The position numbers and the translations under genes were made by a program. Under the pieces are notes generated by a model, which saw only the letters and a program-made list of their open reading frames with translations, had not been told where the DNA came from and searched no databases. DNA of 64,000 nt, from positions 1,984,001 to 2,048,000 of the forward strand of contig JACGZH010000001.1 of assembly GCA_014706385.1 (NCBI GenBank), in the 5' to 3' direction. This DNA is from Phaffia rhodozyma. Taxonomy: Eukaryota > Basidiomycota > Tremellomycetes > Cystofilobasidiales > Mrakiaceae. Every line of letters starts with the position of its first letter. The first letter of the stretch is position 1. Below, piece after piece: positions 23,256-37,036 of this stretch.

Positions 23256-25971
23256 ATGGTGTCCTTTTTCTCGTCCTCGTCCTCGTCTTCTCCTTCGTCA
23301 TCAGAATATAATAACAGCAATCTCCCCGAACATCGATACTCTTCCGACCGTTACCCAGTCGTTGACACCAGTCTGACACCAATAGACGACCCAGCTGAAC
23401 TTGAAATAATTGACTTGGACGAACCAGTCGAGAACGACTCTAACTGGCAAAACTTACTTTTGAATAAACAGGTATGCTTAATTCCGAACTCATGCATGCG
23501 TCCGTGTGAGAGCAGAGAGAAAGCAAAAGGGATCTCTTGCTTTCAACTATGTAACGAATAGAACCTAGAGTTGTAGAAATGAATGCTATTTCATCGAGTC
23601 TCTTTGGCTTACGCCCTCTTTCGATTTGGGAACATCTTGATGTTGGTTTCTGCTCGAACGAAACCGGTTGAACAGCATCTAATGGAGTACTTTATTGCGG
23701 GTGGCCTGGCGGGTGCGACATCTAGGACGGTTGTCTCTCCTTTAGAAAGACTTAAGATCATCATGTCTGTATTCCTTCCTTTCACGTTCTATATTTCCTC
23801 TTGGAAGATAGTTTCAAATCCGGTTGGGTTCGTCTTAGCTCGACGTGGTCTGAAGATGTCTTCTTTTTCTTGCTACGCGCAATATGTTTGCTGTCTCCGG
23901 ACGGTATAGGCAGGTTCAATCGGCACATACCGGTCAACCTTACAAGGGTGTATTTGCATCCCTAGTAAAGATGTATCGCGAGTACGTATTGGGCCCATTA
24001 TGTTTCTCTCTAGTCAAGTAATGAAGAAGCAAGCAAAGCGGGCTAGATCTGACTTTTTTGACTTATCCTCTATTGATTCCGTTCGTGCAACAGAGAGGGA
24101 TTCAGAGGATACATGAAAGGAAACGGGATCAACTGTCTTCGAATTATGCGTTCGTCTCTACTACCCCTTCCTTTGTTCGCAGTAAGATTGTTTGCGCTGA
24201 GCATCATCTACCCTCTCCTTCTTCTCAACTCCTGACTCTAAACGAAATTCATCGCATCAGCCTACAGCGCCGTTCAGTTTTCAACTTACGAAACACTGAA
24301 AGTCCTTCTCGCGACCGACGTCGACGGTTCTGATCAAGGACAGCTCGGGACAGGAATGAAGTTGTTCGCCGGAAGTTTGGCTGGAATTGCTTCTGTACGT
24401 TTCTGTATCTTTCCTTTCTCTCTTTTCAGCCATGAGTTACGGTGTATCATCAGGTGTTGAATTTTGAGGGTTCCGTATTTAGGTTGCCTTGACATTTCCG
24501 CTCGATCTTGTACGAGCGAGACTTTCCATCTCCGCTGCTCAACTTCATGGATCTGATCTGGAAGCGGCCAAGCTCCGTTCGTATCATCCTTTTTTCTCAG
24601 CTCTACTTGTATTGTGAGCGACAACTGATAGACGGACGAATGGCATGGGACACGGAAATTTAGGTGGGAAAGAGCTAGGAATCATGAGCATGACCAGGAA
24701 AGTGTATAGAGAAGAAGGAGGTGTTCGAGGGTTGTATAGAGGTTGTCTAGCGACTGCAGCGTAGGTCCCTTGACTTTCATCAAATACTCTTTTGCTTCCG
24801 ACATGAAGAATTCAAAACAAGGGTTGAGTATTGATCGAATCAAAAATTTGTCTTATCCTCGCTTATTTTCAACAGAGGTGTGGCTGTGAGTAGAATTGTC
24901 TTCTCGTAGCTCTATCGAAAGCTCGTTGGCTGTTCATATTGAAGTGTGCCAGCTCTTGTTGACTGACCGAGCTTCTGTTCTGTTCTGTTCTTCCTCTGAT
25001 TTGTAGCCTTATGTGGCTCTGAACTTCGTCCGTGAGTCCCTTCTCCTCACACCCCAGTGCGCTTGTGAGGAAACGGTCCTTTCAACAGACAATAGACACT
25101 AATTTAATCTTTCGTTCGTTCCATTTCCAAATAGTTTATGAGAAATTCCGACTGTATTGGCTACCGAAGAGTGAGGAAGATTCGACAAACGGCGGTAAAG
25201 TTGCACTCATCAAGCTAGCTTGTGGAGCGGCCGCTGGTGGGTTGAGCCAGACCGTGACATTTCCATTTGATTTACTGAGGCGAAAGATGCAGGTGCGTTT
25301 TGTAGCGTACAAATCCTTCCTGGTCGCAGCATCTCACACATATGTTTGCTAAGAGAGACTTGATGTTGATGTCCGTCTTGTGTTTCCTTTGATGTCAATT
25401 CATCAGGTCATTGGATTGGAGCAATCTCGTCGGGCCGCGCTGGCACCATCCGTCTCCCCCTCTCCCTCTTTCTCCTCTTCCTTCGCTATGGCCTCCTCAA
25501 CACCATCGTCAACATCAATATCAACCCCAATATCATCAGTATCCACATCAGTACCCAAACTTGATTCATTGAGACCGGCCGCCAAGCACGCATATACATA
25601 TTCATCAGGCACAGGAGCTATGATTCAGATCTTCAAACATGGTTCGTTACAAGTTACTGCAGCCGTCTGTATGTGCATCCGTAAGTCAAGGCTGATCGAC
25701 GTGATTGTTTCTGTTTTCTCTCTTTTTCCTCTTTCTTTTCTTTTCCTTTTTTTTTCGCGGAGGGATATTTAGAAGGTATCAGGGGTCTTTACCGGGGTAT
25801 TTGGCCAAACTTGCTGAAGGTAGCCCCTTCGATGGGAGTCTCATTCTTGTAAGTCCAGGCTTGATGAATATATAGTCTAACGATGGCCGAGTCACTCAAC
25901 TTACCATTCCCTCATCTATTTGACCTTCTAGTACATACGAGACATGCTTGAAGCTTATGCATGAACCGTAA
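23256..25971 (+). CDS. Mitochondrial carrier family protein (YPR011C/SLC25A42-like)
   Basis: Inner-membrane solute carrier. The three repeats carry the signature motifs PLERLK (about 23740), PLDLVRAR (24500) and PFDLLRRK (25265). They are joined over many short introns: FIAGGLAGATSRTVVSP, QSAHTGQPYKGVFASLVKMY, REEGFRGYMKGNGINCLRI, PYSAVQFSTYETLKVLL, KLFAGSLAGIASVALTFP, YREEGGVRGLYRGCLATAA, NFVLYEKFRLYWLP, ACGAAAGGLSQTVTFP, GIRGLYRGIWPNLLKVAPSM and GVSFFTYETCLKLMHEP-stop. The start ATG 23256 opens a 70-residue Ser-rich and acidic N-terminal extension. A Ser/Thr/Pro insertion of about 40 residues lies in the third repeat (25440-25600). VAPSMGVSFFTYE resembles yeast Ypr011c (APS/PAPS) and the CoA carrier group. 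The substrate is an inference. Confidence 0.85.
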
Positions 25972-26313
25972 AAGACGAATGCCAAGCATAAAAACCAGAC
26001 AAAACGCGACAACGAGACCGTCGTTTTGTTCAAAATATTCGAAACAGTTGTATTTGATCTCGTTGGATGTGTATGTGTAGACGCTCTGTACCACTAGATG
26101 CTTTGGCTGAAGTCGTCGTGTACGTCCGACCACTGCCGATATATAAAGAGGCTCGGTACAGACAAGATTTATGTGCCTCCACGACTCAAAAAGTAAAAAA
26201 TCTTTGAACGTGCATGTATCTTGATGGACAGCTTCCAGTCGAGCCCTTTTCCTTTTCTTTTTCTTTCTTTTCTTTTACGACTTTAAAAGTCAGATTTCAT
26301 TTGGGAATATTCT
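25972..26313. other. Convergent 3' intergenic region
   Basis: This 342-bp spacer lies between the carrier and spermidine synthase stop codons. It has a T/C-rich run near 26245-26280 and no coding feature. In particular, no saccharopine reductase-like sequence follows spermidine synthase. Confidence 0.6.
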
Positions 26314-27852
<1,539 letters not shown>

Positions 27853-28147
27853 TGTGTTTATATGAATCAACAGAATACGTGTTGGGTAAGGAAGAAAGAA
27901 AAGAAGGAGAGGAAAGAGTTCGAAACGTTTGCTCTCGAAAACAACGGCAGGTAAAAAAATCCAAATTTCGACGGCTGTCTCCGGGCAATTAATTCATCTA
28001 TCATTCATCTGGATCGTCTGTCTAAGGGGTTTCGCTCGCTTCCTCTCGTGTACACACTCGCCCTCACTCTCAGTCAATCAATCCATTGACCGACCAACCA
28101 TCATCAGTTTGCTCTATATTGAATCCATCTGGACTGCAGAAGTCAGT
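27853..28147. promoter_or_regulatory. Short bidirectional promoter, SPE3 and MED1-like gene
   Basis: Only 295 bp separate the two divergent start codons, so core promoter elements must overlap or abut. The plus strand becomes C/T-rich near 28040-28090 before the MED1-like start. I see no clear operator. Confidence 0.45.
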
Positions 28148-30873
28148 ATGGACGTCACACCAACAGTATCGCCATCTGTACTGTCCCATTTGAACTCTCT
28201 GGCATCTTCTCTCTCTGCCTACTACCCGCCAGGCTCACATCCTTCATCCATCAACCCTTACGCTTCGCTCCCTCCGGATCTGACATTAGCAGCCAACGTC
28301 CCACTCACGAGAGAGGGCTTCCAGCAAGCTGTAGGAGGCATCAGAAATGTTCTGGAGCAATTCAAATCCATTTGGGAAGAAGGCGGAGAGGAAGGAAGGG
28401 TCCGGGCCGCTGGCTTGATGAAAGATTGGTTTGTCTATTTCGTTTCATACCTTCTGGGTCTGGTTAGGCTCGAGGTTAACTCATTCGTATCTGTCCATCC
28501 TTGACACATTAACATAGGTCATCATCCACTGCGCTACTCCAGAAGCTGACGCCAACGTTAGCCATACTGTCATCTTTCCCTTCTTCCTCTCAATCACCTT
28601 CGAATACGTTATTCCCCCGCCCTGCCAAAACGCCTTTTGCGTTTTCGCCGACCGCGAGCTTACCTGACCTATTGGAATCTACATCAAAATCCCTCGGACT
28701 CGAAGTCTTTAGGGAGACAATGGAAGGGATTTCAGAGAAAACCGTTGAGAGAGAGGTTTTAGTCGTCGGCGGCAAGTTCCTCGTCGTCGAGGTAGAGATG
28801 GAACGATCTGCGCCCAACCAGATAGTTACAAAGCCCGACGGAGAAATAGAGGACATCTACTTGGTCGGGTCTCCATTAACAACTACCAACATTGATGCAC
28901 TAAGTTCGCAATCCCCACCTATTGCTCTAGCAAGACCAAACCATTCCTTCAGCATCACTAAATTCAAAACATCTATCGCGCTCCATTCATCTCCTGAACC
29001 CATTCCATGTCCATCTATCGACACGTTTCTACGTGCTCCTCTAGAAATCTTGACAAACTCTTTAATCAACCCGTCGAGTGTTTCGCCGGATCTTCACCTC
29101 TTGCTAGGCTGTTCTCCCGATGAGTCTCCAGCGCTCAAGACCGCTCGAGTGCTCCAAGAGTTCGAAAGACGGATGTTGGAAGTTGTAAAGATGGAGCAGG
29201 TTTTGGAACATGATGAACAAGCTAGAGAAGGAAAAGAAGGCGCAGTCATAGGTAACGTATACGAGGATGGAGAAGTCATACGGAATGAGATCGAGGCCAT
29301 ACTTAAGGAGCGGGGCATATGGACAGAAACGTCGGTATCTTCCATTTATTTTCTCATGAGAGCAATCACGAAGCCTGAGGATCTGACAAGAAGTGTTATC
29401 TAGTTTCAGTGAAATCTCTGCATCGACACCTTTATCAACTCATCATTCATATCCAACATTCGCTATTCATCCATCTGAACCATTCTTCTTCCCACACACT
29501 CCAGCGCACCATCAAAGGATGCATCTAGTTCCTTCTCCACCGATCAACAAGATTGCGCCTGCTCGAGCCTTACCTCCTCATTGGTTGCGTGACAGGATTG
29601 ACGAAGGAAAAGGAGAAGAGGGAAAGGAGAAGGAGAAAGAGGAACATGAAGGGAGGTGGGGATGGGAAATCGTTTTGGATCCACCATTGGTGGTTGGAGC
29701 GCCTGAGAGGAATATCGAAGGAGGTGAAACAAGAGCAGGCTGGCTAGACCTTCTCGTGCGTGTCTTGATTCTGTCTCTCTAAACAGTACTTTCCATCCTC
29801 AACTATTTCAATTTCGTTCCCTGTAGATTCAACAAGCACATTCACTTTCTACTCCGCTAACAACCGAGCCTGGTACTCGGACCACTTTCTGGAAGTCTTC
29901 TGCATCTCAGAGTGGACCCAGTCAACGGTGGACGCTGGCGGAAGACAAGAGACTCGAGGGGATCATCGTCGGTCGGGTCGGCGTCAAGTCGAAAGAAGAT
30001 GTTGTTCAGGTTCTACAGGTGCGTCTTTCTCCGATGTGTTTCACCGATGTATTAGAAAAAAATCTCATCTGTTCCTCTCTTTCTGAAATGAATCAAATAA
30101 CAACAGTGGGCCAGAAAATGGAGTTACATCAACGAGTTCTTTCTAGGTGTCTTCAACCAACCGTCGTCCTCTGGCACTTCGGACTCTAACTTGGCTCCAT
30201 CCAATATCGTTTCTGAAGACGTCAAGCCTGAATCCTCTAATCATCCTTCTCCAAGTCAAGGTAAACCTCTTATGTCTTAGCTCGTTTTCCTTGTGTATGT
30301 TTACCGTCTGAAACCTTTCTTCTTGGTTCTCCTTGGATCTGTATGATATCAGTGATAGTACATTTGAGATCTTCTTTCGATGCACCTTCGATCGAACTCG
30401 ATATTTCTCAACCCTCATTCGCGTCTTCTCCATCACAAACTCCTTCCGACTCGGTACCCGCCTCTATACGCGTTTCTGTTGTCCCGGGCTCAGGACCACC
30501 ATTGATCACTCCTCGGATGATCTTTGAAAACAAACAACAAGCCAAGCCGGATGAGCCTACAACGCACGTGCCGGCTGCCACCGATGAACATGCCGACAAC
30601 AACGGACACAGTGACGCCCGTAAAGAGAGGAGAGAGGCCGAGGAAGGAATCATTATTGGAACCGAAGAAGAGCGGATATCAATTCAGAAAAAGATCGGAG
30701 GTTGGGGTTTCGGACTTGTGAGATGGGTACTGAAGAAAGTCTCGAACGACGCTGATGGACGAACCGTCGGGGTTGGAGAGAAGCGGAAGAGAGGAGAAGG
30801 TGAGGACGGATCGGTTGACGTCGAAGATGGAAATGGGGGTGAAGAAGAAAGAAAGCGGCGGAAAGAAGGCTGA
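28148..30873 (+). CDS. MED1: Probable Mediator complex subunit 1 (fungal MED1-like)
   Basis: The protein starts MDVTPTVSPSVLSHLNSLAS. After an intron, the N-terminal third carries the pattern DLLESTSKSLGLEVFRETME, followed by TVEREVLVVGGKFLVVEVEM, APNQIVTKPDGEIEDIYL and a predicted helical block (LHLLLGCSPDESPALKTAR, LQEFERRMLEVVKMEQVLEH). A leucine-rich vesicle-like start, GLE-FRE, VLxxGGKxLVVxVxx and a following beta strand are the order seen in Med1 domain proteins. Later exons are more divergent (PPHWLRDRIDEG, TFWKSSASQSGPSQRWTLAE, VVQVLQWARKWSYINEFFLG). The C-terminus is a basic/acidic tail (EKRKRGEGEDGS, ERKRRKEG-stop) that looks nuclear. The call rests on domain pattern only, so confidence is moderate. 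An uncharacterised nuclear protein is the alternative. Confidence 0.6.
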
Positions 30874-31366
30874 GAGTGCCTTCTAATTTGATGCATCTAC
30901 GTCGAAAAAACAAACGCCAATACTACCTGGTGTATAGCAATGGCGTCCATTGAAATTCCGATCGAGATGCAGGGTGCAACACAGAATGTAAACATCTTTC
31001 AATGAGTCTTCTTCCAGAAGAAACCCCATCAAAGGAAGCCTTAACCCAAACGCCAGAGGACAACCCAGAGACATAATACATGTGGACACCAAGATAAAGG
31101 TGCTTGCCAGATTGATTAGCTGGATGAGATGTGCCCAAGTGAGAATGCGCGCTGGGAGATCTTGTGGGCATATCTGGGGTTCCGTCTGGGGTCTTGATTT
31201 GTATAGATAGGCTAGCTCCGAAACAGACCCATCCGATCGGCCAGGTATATTTCTTTTTAAGAAGCAAGAACATTTTGCTGATTCATCGTTCTTTTATTTG
31301 TTCTTCTTCTCTATCACTAACCCCGCTTGCATTGATCGGGGTTTTCTTTCTGTTTGTAAATAGCTA
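30874..31366. other. Intergenic region, nothing recognised
   Basis: A 493-bp spacer between the MED1-like gene and the MFS gene. An AAATAG acceptor-like site just before the MFS ATG (31359-31364) could be the end of a 5' UTR intron. The ORFs here are short and shifted, with no family resemblance. Confidence 0.5.
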
Positions 31367-34204
31367 ATGCCTTCAGCCAAGTCTGTATCTGATAGGCCTT
31401 CACAAGGTCCAACCAAACATCTACACAATGAACGCGACGCTCTTCTCAGTGCAGCCAACTCTCCTTCCTCCTGGGGTGCGATACAAGGAGTAGAGATAGC
31501 CACTGAGGAAACGGAAGGTGCTGTCGAAAGAAGTGATGTCACTATCAAGCAGACCGATTCGAACACGAAACCAATCCAGAACGGAGATCAAACCGGCGAA
31601 CAAGAAGAACAGGAGCGTTTAAAAGGCTGGAGGTTGGGGATAACCTTGTTAGTCAGCTCCGATAGACCCGGGGTATTCAAGTGGTGTACCTGCAGAAACT
31701 GTTATTGATGTTCCTGTTTGGTCGGCAGACTATCCGTTTGGGGTACAAACCTAACGTTTGCGGTATCGGCCACAGCGGTGGCCACACTGTCACCGACCAT
31801 TGCTGGCCATTTCAATCATATTGAACTATCGGCATATATTGTCAGTCGTTGTATCTCGGCCTCGTGATGTTGCATCAATTGACAACCGTCTTTGTATGAG
31901 TTTGCCAATCTTATAGGGATCCATATTTTCTCTGATCTCGACAGTGGCAACACCCGTGTTTGGAGGTAGAGAAGAGGTTTTTTTAATACCCAAATTATCC
32001 TGTGAATGATCTGGATACTGATATTGTCCTTTCACTTCTTTCCAACAATACGATACCTCCAATCTATCTATATAGGCTTAACGGATCATTTCTCCAGAAC
32101 TCACACTATTCTCTTGGCAGGTGTCTTGTTCTGTACGTCCTTACGTTTCTCAAATCTTTTCGTTCGCATGATCAGGACATTCAAGCTAGATGCGTTCTAT
32201 TTGACAAAAATTCAAACAGTCATTGGCACCATTGTCTGCGCGTTCGCGACCTCGATGAATGTCCTTCTCATAGGAAGAGCCATCATGGGAGCTGGAGGAG
32301 CAGGCATTTTGACTTTGAGCAGCTTGATCACCACCGATCTGACGACTATGAGAGAAAGAGGTTTCTATCAGGGCCTGATGAGTTAGTATCATCGGTCCAC
32401 ACGTTTGATAGTATTTACAAGTTATATTCATAGTTGCCACTGCTCTCTTATTTGACCGTAGTGGTAATCTTCGGGTTAGGAGGTGCATCGGGTGGGCCTT
32501 TCGCCGGTTGGGTCAGCGATCGATTCGGATGGGTAAGTCTACTCATTCGTCTTCAAAGCCAAAACGAGAAGGGTGATAAACGGATTTCTCTGATTGCGAA
32601 CTCATCTGTCTCTTTACCTCTAGCGAATCGCATTTCTCCTTCAACTGCCCCTCCTTGTAGTCTCTCTTGCGGCACTTACTCTACTTGTGCCTCGACAAGA
32701 CACTCACTCTATGAAAGCCGAAATGACCCACAGATCTCTCCTCGATTCGCTCGATCTTCCCGGGACGCTCATCTTATTCTTTACCATTGCCTCCCTCCTG
32801 CTGGCCTTTTCATTCCACTCGTCCGGTCTCGCTTGGGGAAGCATTCAAGTCTTCGGGTTGTTGGTGTTTTGCGTTGCAGGGACCGTCACGTTCATCGTGG
32901 TAGAAGGAGAAAGGGAAAGGAACGGTGGAAAAGTGCTGATTCCGAGAAAAGTGATGCGTCGGCGAAACGTCTTGTGGACATCCATCTCTGCATTCTTGAT
33001 GTACGTCCTCACATTCCGTCTTGGTATCTGACTGATATCCATGTACTAATCCGTAATCCGTTCTCTTCCATGTTTTCTCCATGCATTTAGGTCGATGGCC
33101 AGTGCATCCGTGTTGTTCTTTGTTCCTCTGTACTACACAATCGTCCGATCATCTACCTCAACGTCAGCCGGAATGCACCTCTTGCCAAACTCGATCAGTC
33201 TCTCGATTGGCAGTCTTCTAAGCGGGCACATCATCAAGGTCTCTGGGAAATATAGAATTCTGGGTGTAGTCAGCTTGACGCTGCCGATATGGAGCTCGGT
33301 GATGATGTCTAGATGGGATACGGAAGGTACAAACAGTTGGCACGAGTGGGGAGATCTCGTCCCTGCCGGTCTTGGGTTCGTTTCTGGTTCCCTCGTCTTG
33401 CTTTTGTCTGTGTCATATGTCTATCTTACAAGTCGAGACTGAAGATCCTGCTCTTTGTGTTTTGCTGAACTAAAAACAGATACTCTTCGTTCTTGGTGAC
33501 TTCGTTGATAGCTATCATCTCTTCAGGTCCGTCCTTCACTTACGTCTTATTACAAACCTGTCTTTTGTATGATCTTGCCTGTTCGCCCAACCTAATTTTT
33601 GGCCTGTCCTATCTTCCTAGTTCCCCGGTCGCAAATCCCCAAAGCGACGTCGATATCTTACCTGTTCAGAACACTGGGTATGACTCTAGGAATTGCGATC
33701 TGTTCGGCCTTCCAGCAGGCTGTCTTGGGTAAAGAGTTGACCAGAAGGATCACTTGTGAAGGAAGCGAGCAGGTGAATTTTTCTTGTTTCCTTGCTTCCG
33801 TGTTTCCTTCGCTCATCGACCTTTTCTTTTATATTTTAATCTTATCTGATAACTCCTCCTCCTTCTTTTTCTTCTTTTTTTTCTCCTTTGATTATTTGAT
33901 CGATTCCCTTCCCACACTATCTACACACAAAAGATCATATCGTCCATCGTTCACTCTAAATCATACATCCTCACTCTCTCACCTCACCTCCGTCACGCAG
34001 CGATTACTTCCTACTCGGTCTCCATTCGCCAGACGTTCATCCTGACTGCTTCGTTGGGCGTGCTCGCTTTTCTGTCTGCCATTCCTATCGGAGAGTTCTC
34101 GCTCGGGCCGAGAGGGTCTTCTGGGAAACTCGGTAGTGGCTCACGAGAAGAGGATGACGAGGAGAACCGAACGAGCGGGCGAGTAGGAGCGGAGGACAGG
34201 TAGA
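31367..34204 (+). CDS. MFS drug/basic-amino-acid transporter, DHA2 (14-TM) type
   Basis: Proton-coupled exporter or vacuolar importer. A soluble N-terminus of about 95 residues (MPSAKSVSDRPSQGP) leads to LKGWRLGI. Membrane segments follow across short introns: SVWGTNLTFAVSATAVATLS, SAYIGSIFSLISTVATPVFG, a motif A-like GLTDHFSR, FIGTIVCAFATSM, GRAIMGAGGAGILTLSSL, and the motif C-like GLGGASGGPFAGWVSDRFGW. The second half has LILFFTIASLLLAFSF, VFGLLVFCVAGTVTFIV, the cytosolic KVLIPRKVMRRRN, FFVPLYYTIVR, GMHLLPNSISLSIGSLLSGH, LGMTLGIAICSAFQQAVLG and RQTFILTASLGVLAFL. The C-terminus is Ser/Glu-rich. The fold resembles Vba/Azr1/Sge1-type fungal transporters. The substrate is unknown. Motif A has His and Ser where GRR would be usual. 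Confidence 0.85.
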
Positions 34205-34533
34205 TTCTCAAATGGAGGGAAGGAGTTTTTATGGTTGATGGGTAGATACTAGATGATACCCTAATTTATCTTGACATATACATGTACACATATTCTCCTT
34301 TGAAAGACTTATCCACCAAGCTCTTCTTTCTCCTTTGCTCTTTCTCTTGTTATCGTCAGCACTCTCAACTCTTCGCCACCGTGGGAAGGACAGAATTGTA
34401 TCTCAAAAGTCATATAGAAACAGTTGGTGGTATAAAATGGGAAAACTTGAAAGGATCATTAAAAGAAGAGACGTGAGTTAAAAACATATGGGGGGTCGAG
34501 CGTTTCTTTTTCTTTTTAAATTTAGAGTTAAAT
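34205..34533. other. Convergent 3' intergenic region
   Basis: A 329-bp spacer between the MFS and transaldolase stop codons, with T/C-rich stretches and no coding feature. Confidence 0.6.
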
Positions 34534-35935
34534 TTAAGCAAGCTTGGCTCGGAGGAGGTTGGTGAGCTCCTGTCCGTCGGCGGCGAACTTGACGATACCC
34601 TCGTGCAACTTGTCGAAGGCCATCTGGTCCTGGAGAAGAGCCCATCGGAACTCGGGCTCGTTGTCGACGAACGACACCTTGGGAATCGGCTCGTCCTTCT
34701 TGGCGGTCTCGGAAGCGAGCTTCTTGGGGACATCCTCGGTGGAGTTCTTGAGCTCTTCGAGAAGGGCCGGGGCGATGGTGAGGTAGTCAACACCAGCGAG
34801 AGCCTTGATCTCTCCGACGTTTCGGAAGGAGGCACCCATGACGATGGTGTTGTAGTCGTGCTGCTTGTAGTAGTTGAAGATCTTCTTGACAGAGATAACT
34901 CCAGGGTCGGCATCACCCTCGTAGGTCTTGCCGGTGGTCTTCTTGTACCAGTCGAGAATTCGACCGACGAAAGGAGAGATCAAAGTGGCACCAGCCTCGG
35001 CACAGGCGACGGCCTGACCGAAACCGAAGAGGAGGGTCAAGTTGCAATGGATTCCGTGGTCTCGCTCGAGCACTCGGGCGGCCTGGATACCCTCCCAGGT
35101 GGAGGCGATCTTGATCAACACTCGGTCCTTGTTGATTCCGATGGACTCATAAAGAGCGATGAGCTCTCGACCCTGTGAGAAATCAAGATCAAGAATTTTA
35201 GAGGTGGGGTTCGGACATAAATCAATAGAGCTAAGAAGAAAGAGATAGACGAACCTTAGCGATGGTAGCCTTAGTGTCGAAGGAGAGTCGGGCGTCGACC
35301 TCAGTGGAGACTCGACCGGGGATGAGAGCAAGGATCTGCTTTCCGAACTCGACAAGCTATAAATAATGGGAGAAGGAAGCTAGAATGATCAGCTGGTGTC
35401 TTTCTTGAACGGTGGAGCTAAAAGACTCTGGATAGACGTCCTGCACGGGATGGTGTTCCGGGTAGAATGTAATGATACTCACGAGTCGGTCAACGGCGTG
35501 TCCAGCCTGCTCGTCAACGGATCTACAACGATACCAGCCGAGACAAAGCACAAGATGAGTTTAAAGCCCAAAAGAATTTCTTCTCCGATGATTGTCATGG
35601 CGAACCATTGAACGCAAAGATACTCACCCTCCCTTCTGCTTAGCGTACTCGAGAGCGGGCTCGAACAACTTGGCGTACTTGGCATCCTGGGTAGCGGCAA
35701 GGATGAGGGAAGGGTTGGTGGTGGCCTGGATGAGGAGACGAGAATAAAGAATCACAAAGATCAGCTTATGACGAAAGAAAAAAAAGAAAAAAAAGGGAGA
35801 TGGAAAGATTGGAAAGGAAACAGAATGAGTGAGACGCACATCCTGGGGCTGGTAAACAGCAATGGACTCGAAGTCTCCAGAGTCGGAGACGACGACGGTG
35901 CCGGAAGCCTTAAGAGCGTCAAGGGAAGAAGTCAT
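34534..35935 (-). CDS. TAL1: Transaldolase
   Basis: Pentose phosphate pathway enzyme that transfers a dihydroxyacetone unit from sedoheptulose-7-phosphate to glyceraldehyde-3-phosphate through a lysine Schiff base. The start is [20 protein letters not shown]. Exons continue [11 protein letters not shown] (family motif TTNPSL), [48 protein letters not shown] (catalytic Lys in VLIKIAST), [75 protein letters not shown] and [15 protein letters not shown]. A C-terminal acidic/lysine stretch ([13 protein letters not shown]) is ordinary. A long antisense open frame on the plus strand is a codon-bias shadow. Confidence 0.97.
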
Positions 35936-37036
35936 GTTTGATAGAGTAGTGATCTTGGTGGGAAGAGTTGGGAAAGAAAGAGTGAGTAAGGAAGTGAGTG
36001 ATGGATAGGAAGGAGAAGAAGAGCGGGAAGAAAAAAAAGACGGCCCTTTTTGTTTGCCTCCCCCCTCCCTTTTTTTTCGCCCGCACGTCAGCGTACTGGG
36101 GCCCCTCGAAGCTGAGATCTTTCTTGCTCTCCCACTTGCTTCTCTACCGAGCTGATCGACTATGGATGCTAGTGGTCATGCTGTGTCAATGTGGACGGTG
36201 ACTCTTTCGTTCTTAGTACTCGCTCGTGTATGATCCATTCTGTCCGATGAGAGAGAGGGAAACGGGCATTGTATCAACGAGAGGCTACTTTCTCGCTCTG
36301 CCCCAATTGTCTTGCAAGTTTTCCCCAGGTTTTTTTTGCCTTTCTTACGTCAGAGTTGGCCAATGACCGTTCCACACTGGGAGCACAGGGATGGTCCAAT
36401 GAAATAGACACTCTCTATAGCGATGGGCACGTTCATCTTTCGGTTTTCTCTTCTATTCTTTCTTCGATGTGCTCATAAGAAGACGTACGCCATAAGCTAT
36501 TCTTTGGTGTTGTTGCTATCGTCGTCAACTCCCGTTGTTTTCTCATGGTTAGTCCGCCTGGACCGGCCCGGGCCGAACTCGGAAGTCAGGGCCGGACGAT
36601 CCGAAAGGTATACTTCTTGTTTCACCCGATGGTGATGAGATTAGATGATAACGACAACCTGGATAAACAAGAACGGAATGGGACGGGACGGGGTGGAGTG
36701 GAACAGAATGGATGTACATATTGGCAATATAAGTGTTTGGAGGGAAAGAAGAAGAAGAATTGAAGTGGAGAAAAAAGTCCAAAAGGGGAAAGAAGGATAG
36801 GAAAGAAAAGGGAGAAGAGAGGAGTTTATCCGGTCGGACGGGTTATACAAGAGCTGACACGATTCACATCCGGAATAGGACAGGCAACGTTCAAACCAAT
36901 AGAACAAACGAAAGATGAAGAGCTGAAGAGCTTAAAGACCAAAAAGGAAGAAGGAAGGAAAGAGAAAGGGTATAGAGAGTACTACTAGTTAATTATCAGA
37001 CAAGAACATAACACACACATATACACACACGTTCGG
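35936..37036. other. Long intergenic region without a recognised gene
   Basis: Between the transaldolase start and the RhoGAP stop. The first 150 bp upstream of TAL1 are A/G-rich on the plus strand, meaning C/T-rich on the coding strand, with a T-run at about 36071-36080. Around 36540-36900 the ORFs read as low-complexity Lys/Glu or Ser/Phe stretches. I see no protein family, so this is probably promoter plus 3' UTR. Confidence 0.5.

Noticed and set aside
34603..35178. 191-codon plus-strand open frame inside transaldolase
   Set aside because: It is antisense to the transaldolase catalytic exon and has no motif of its own.
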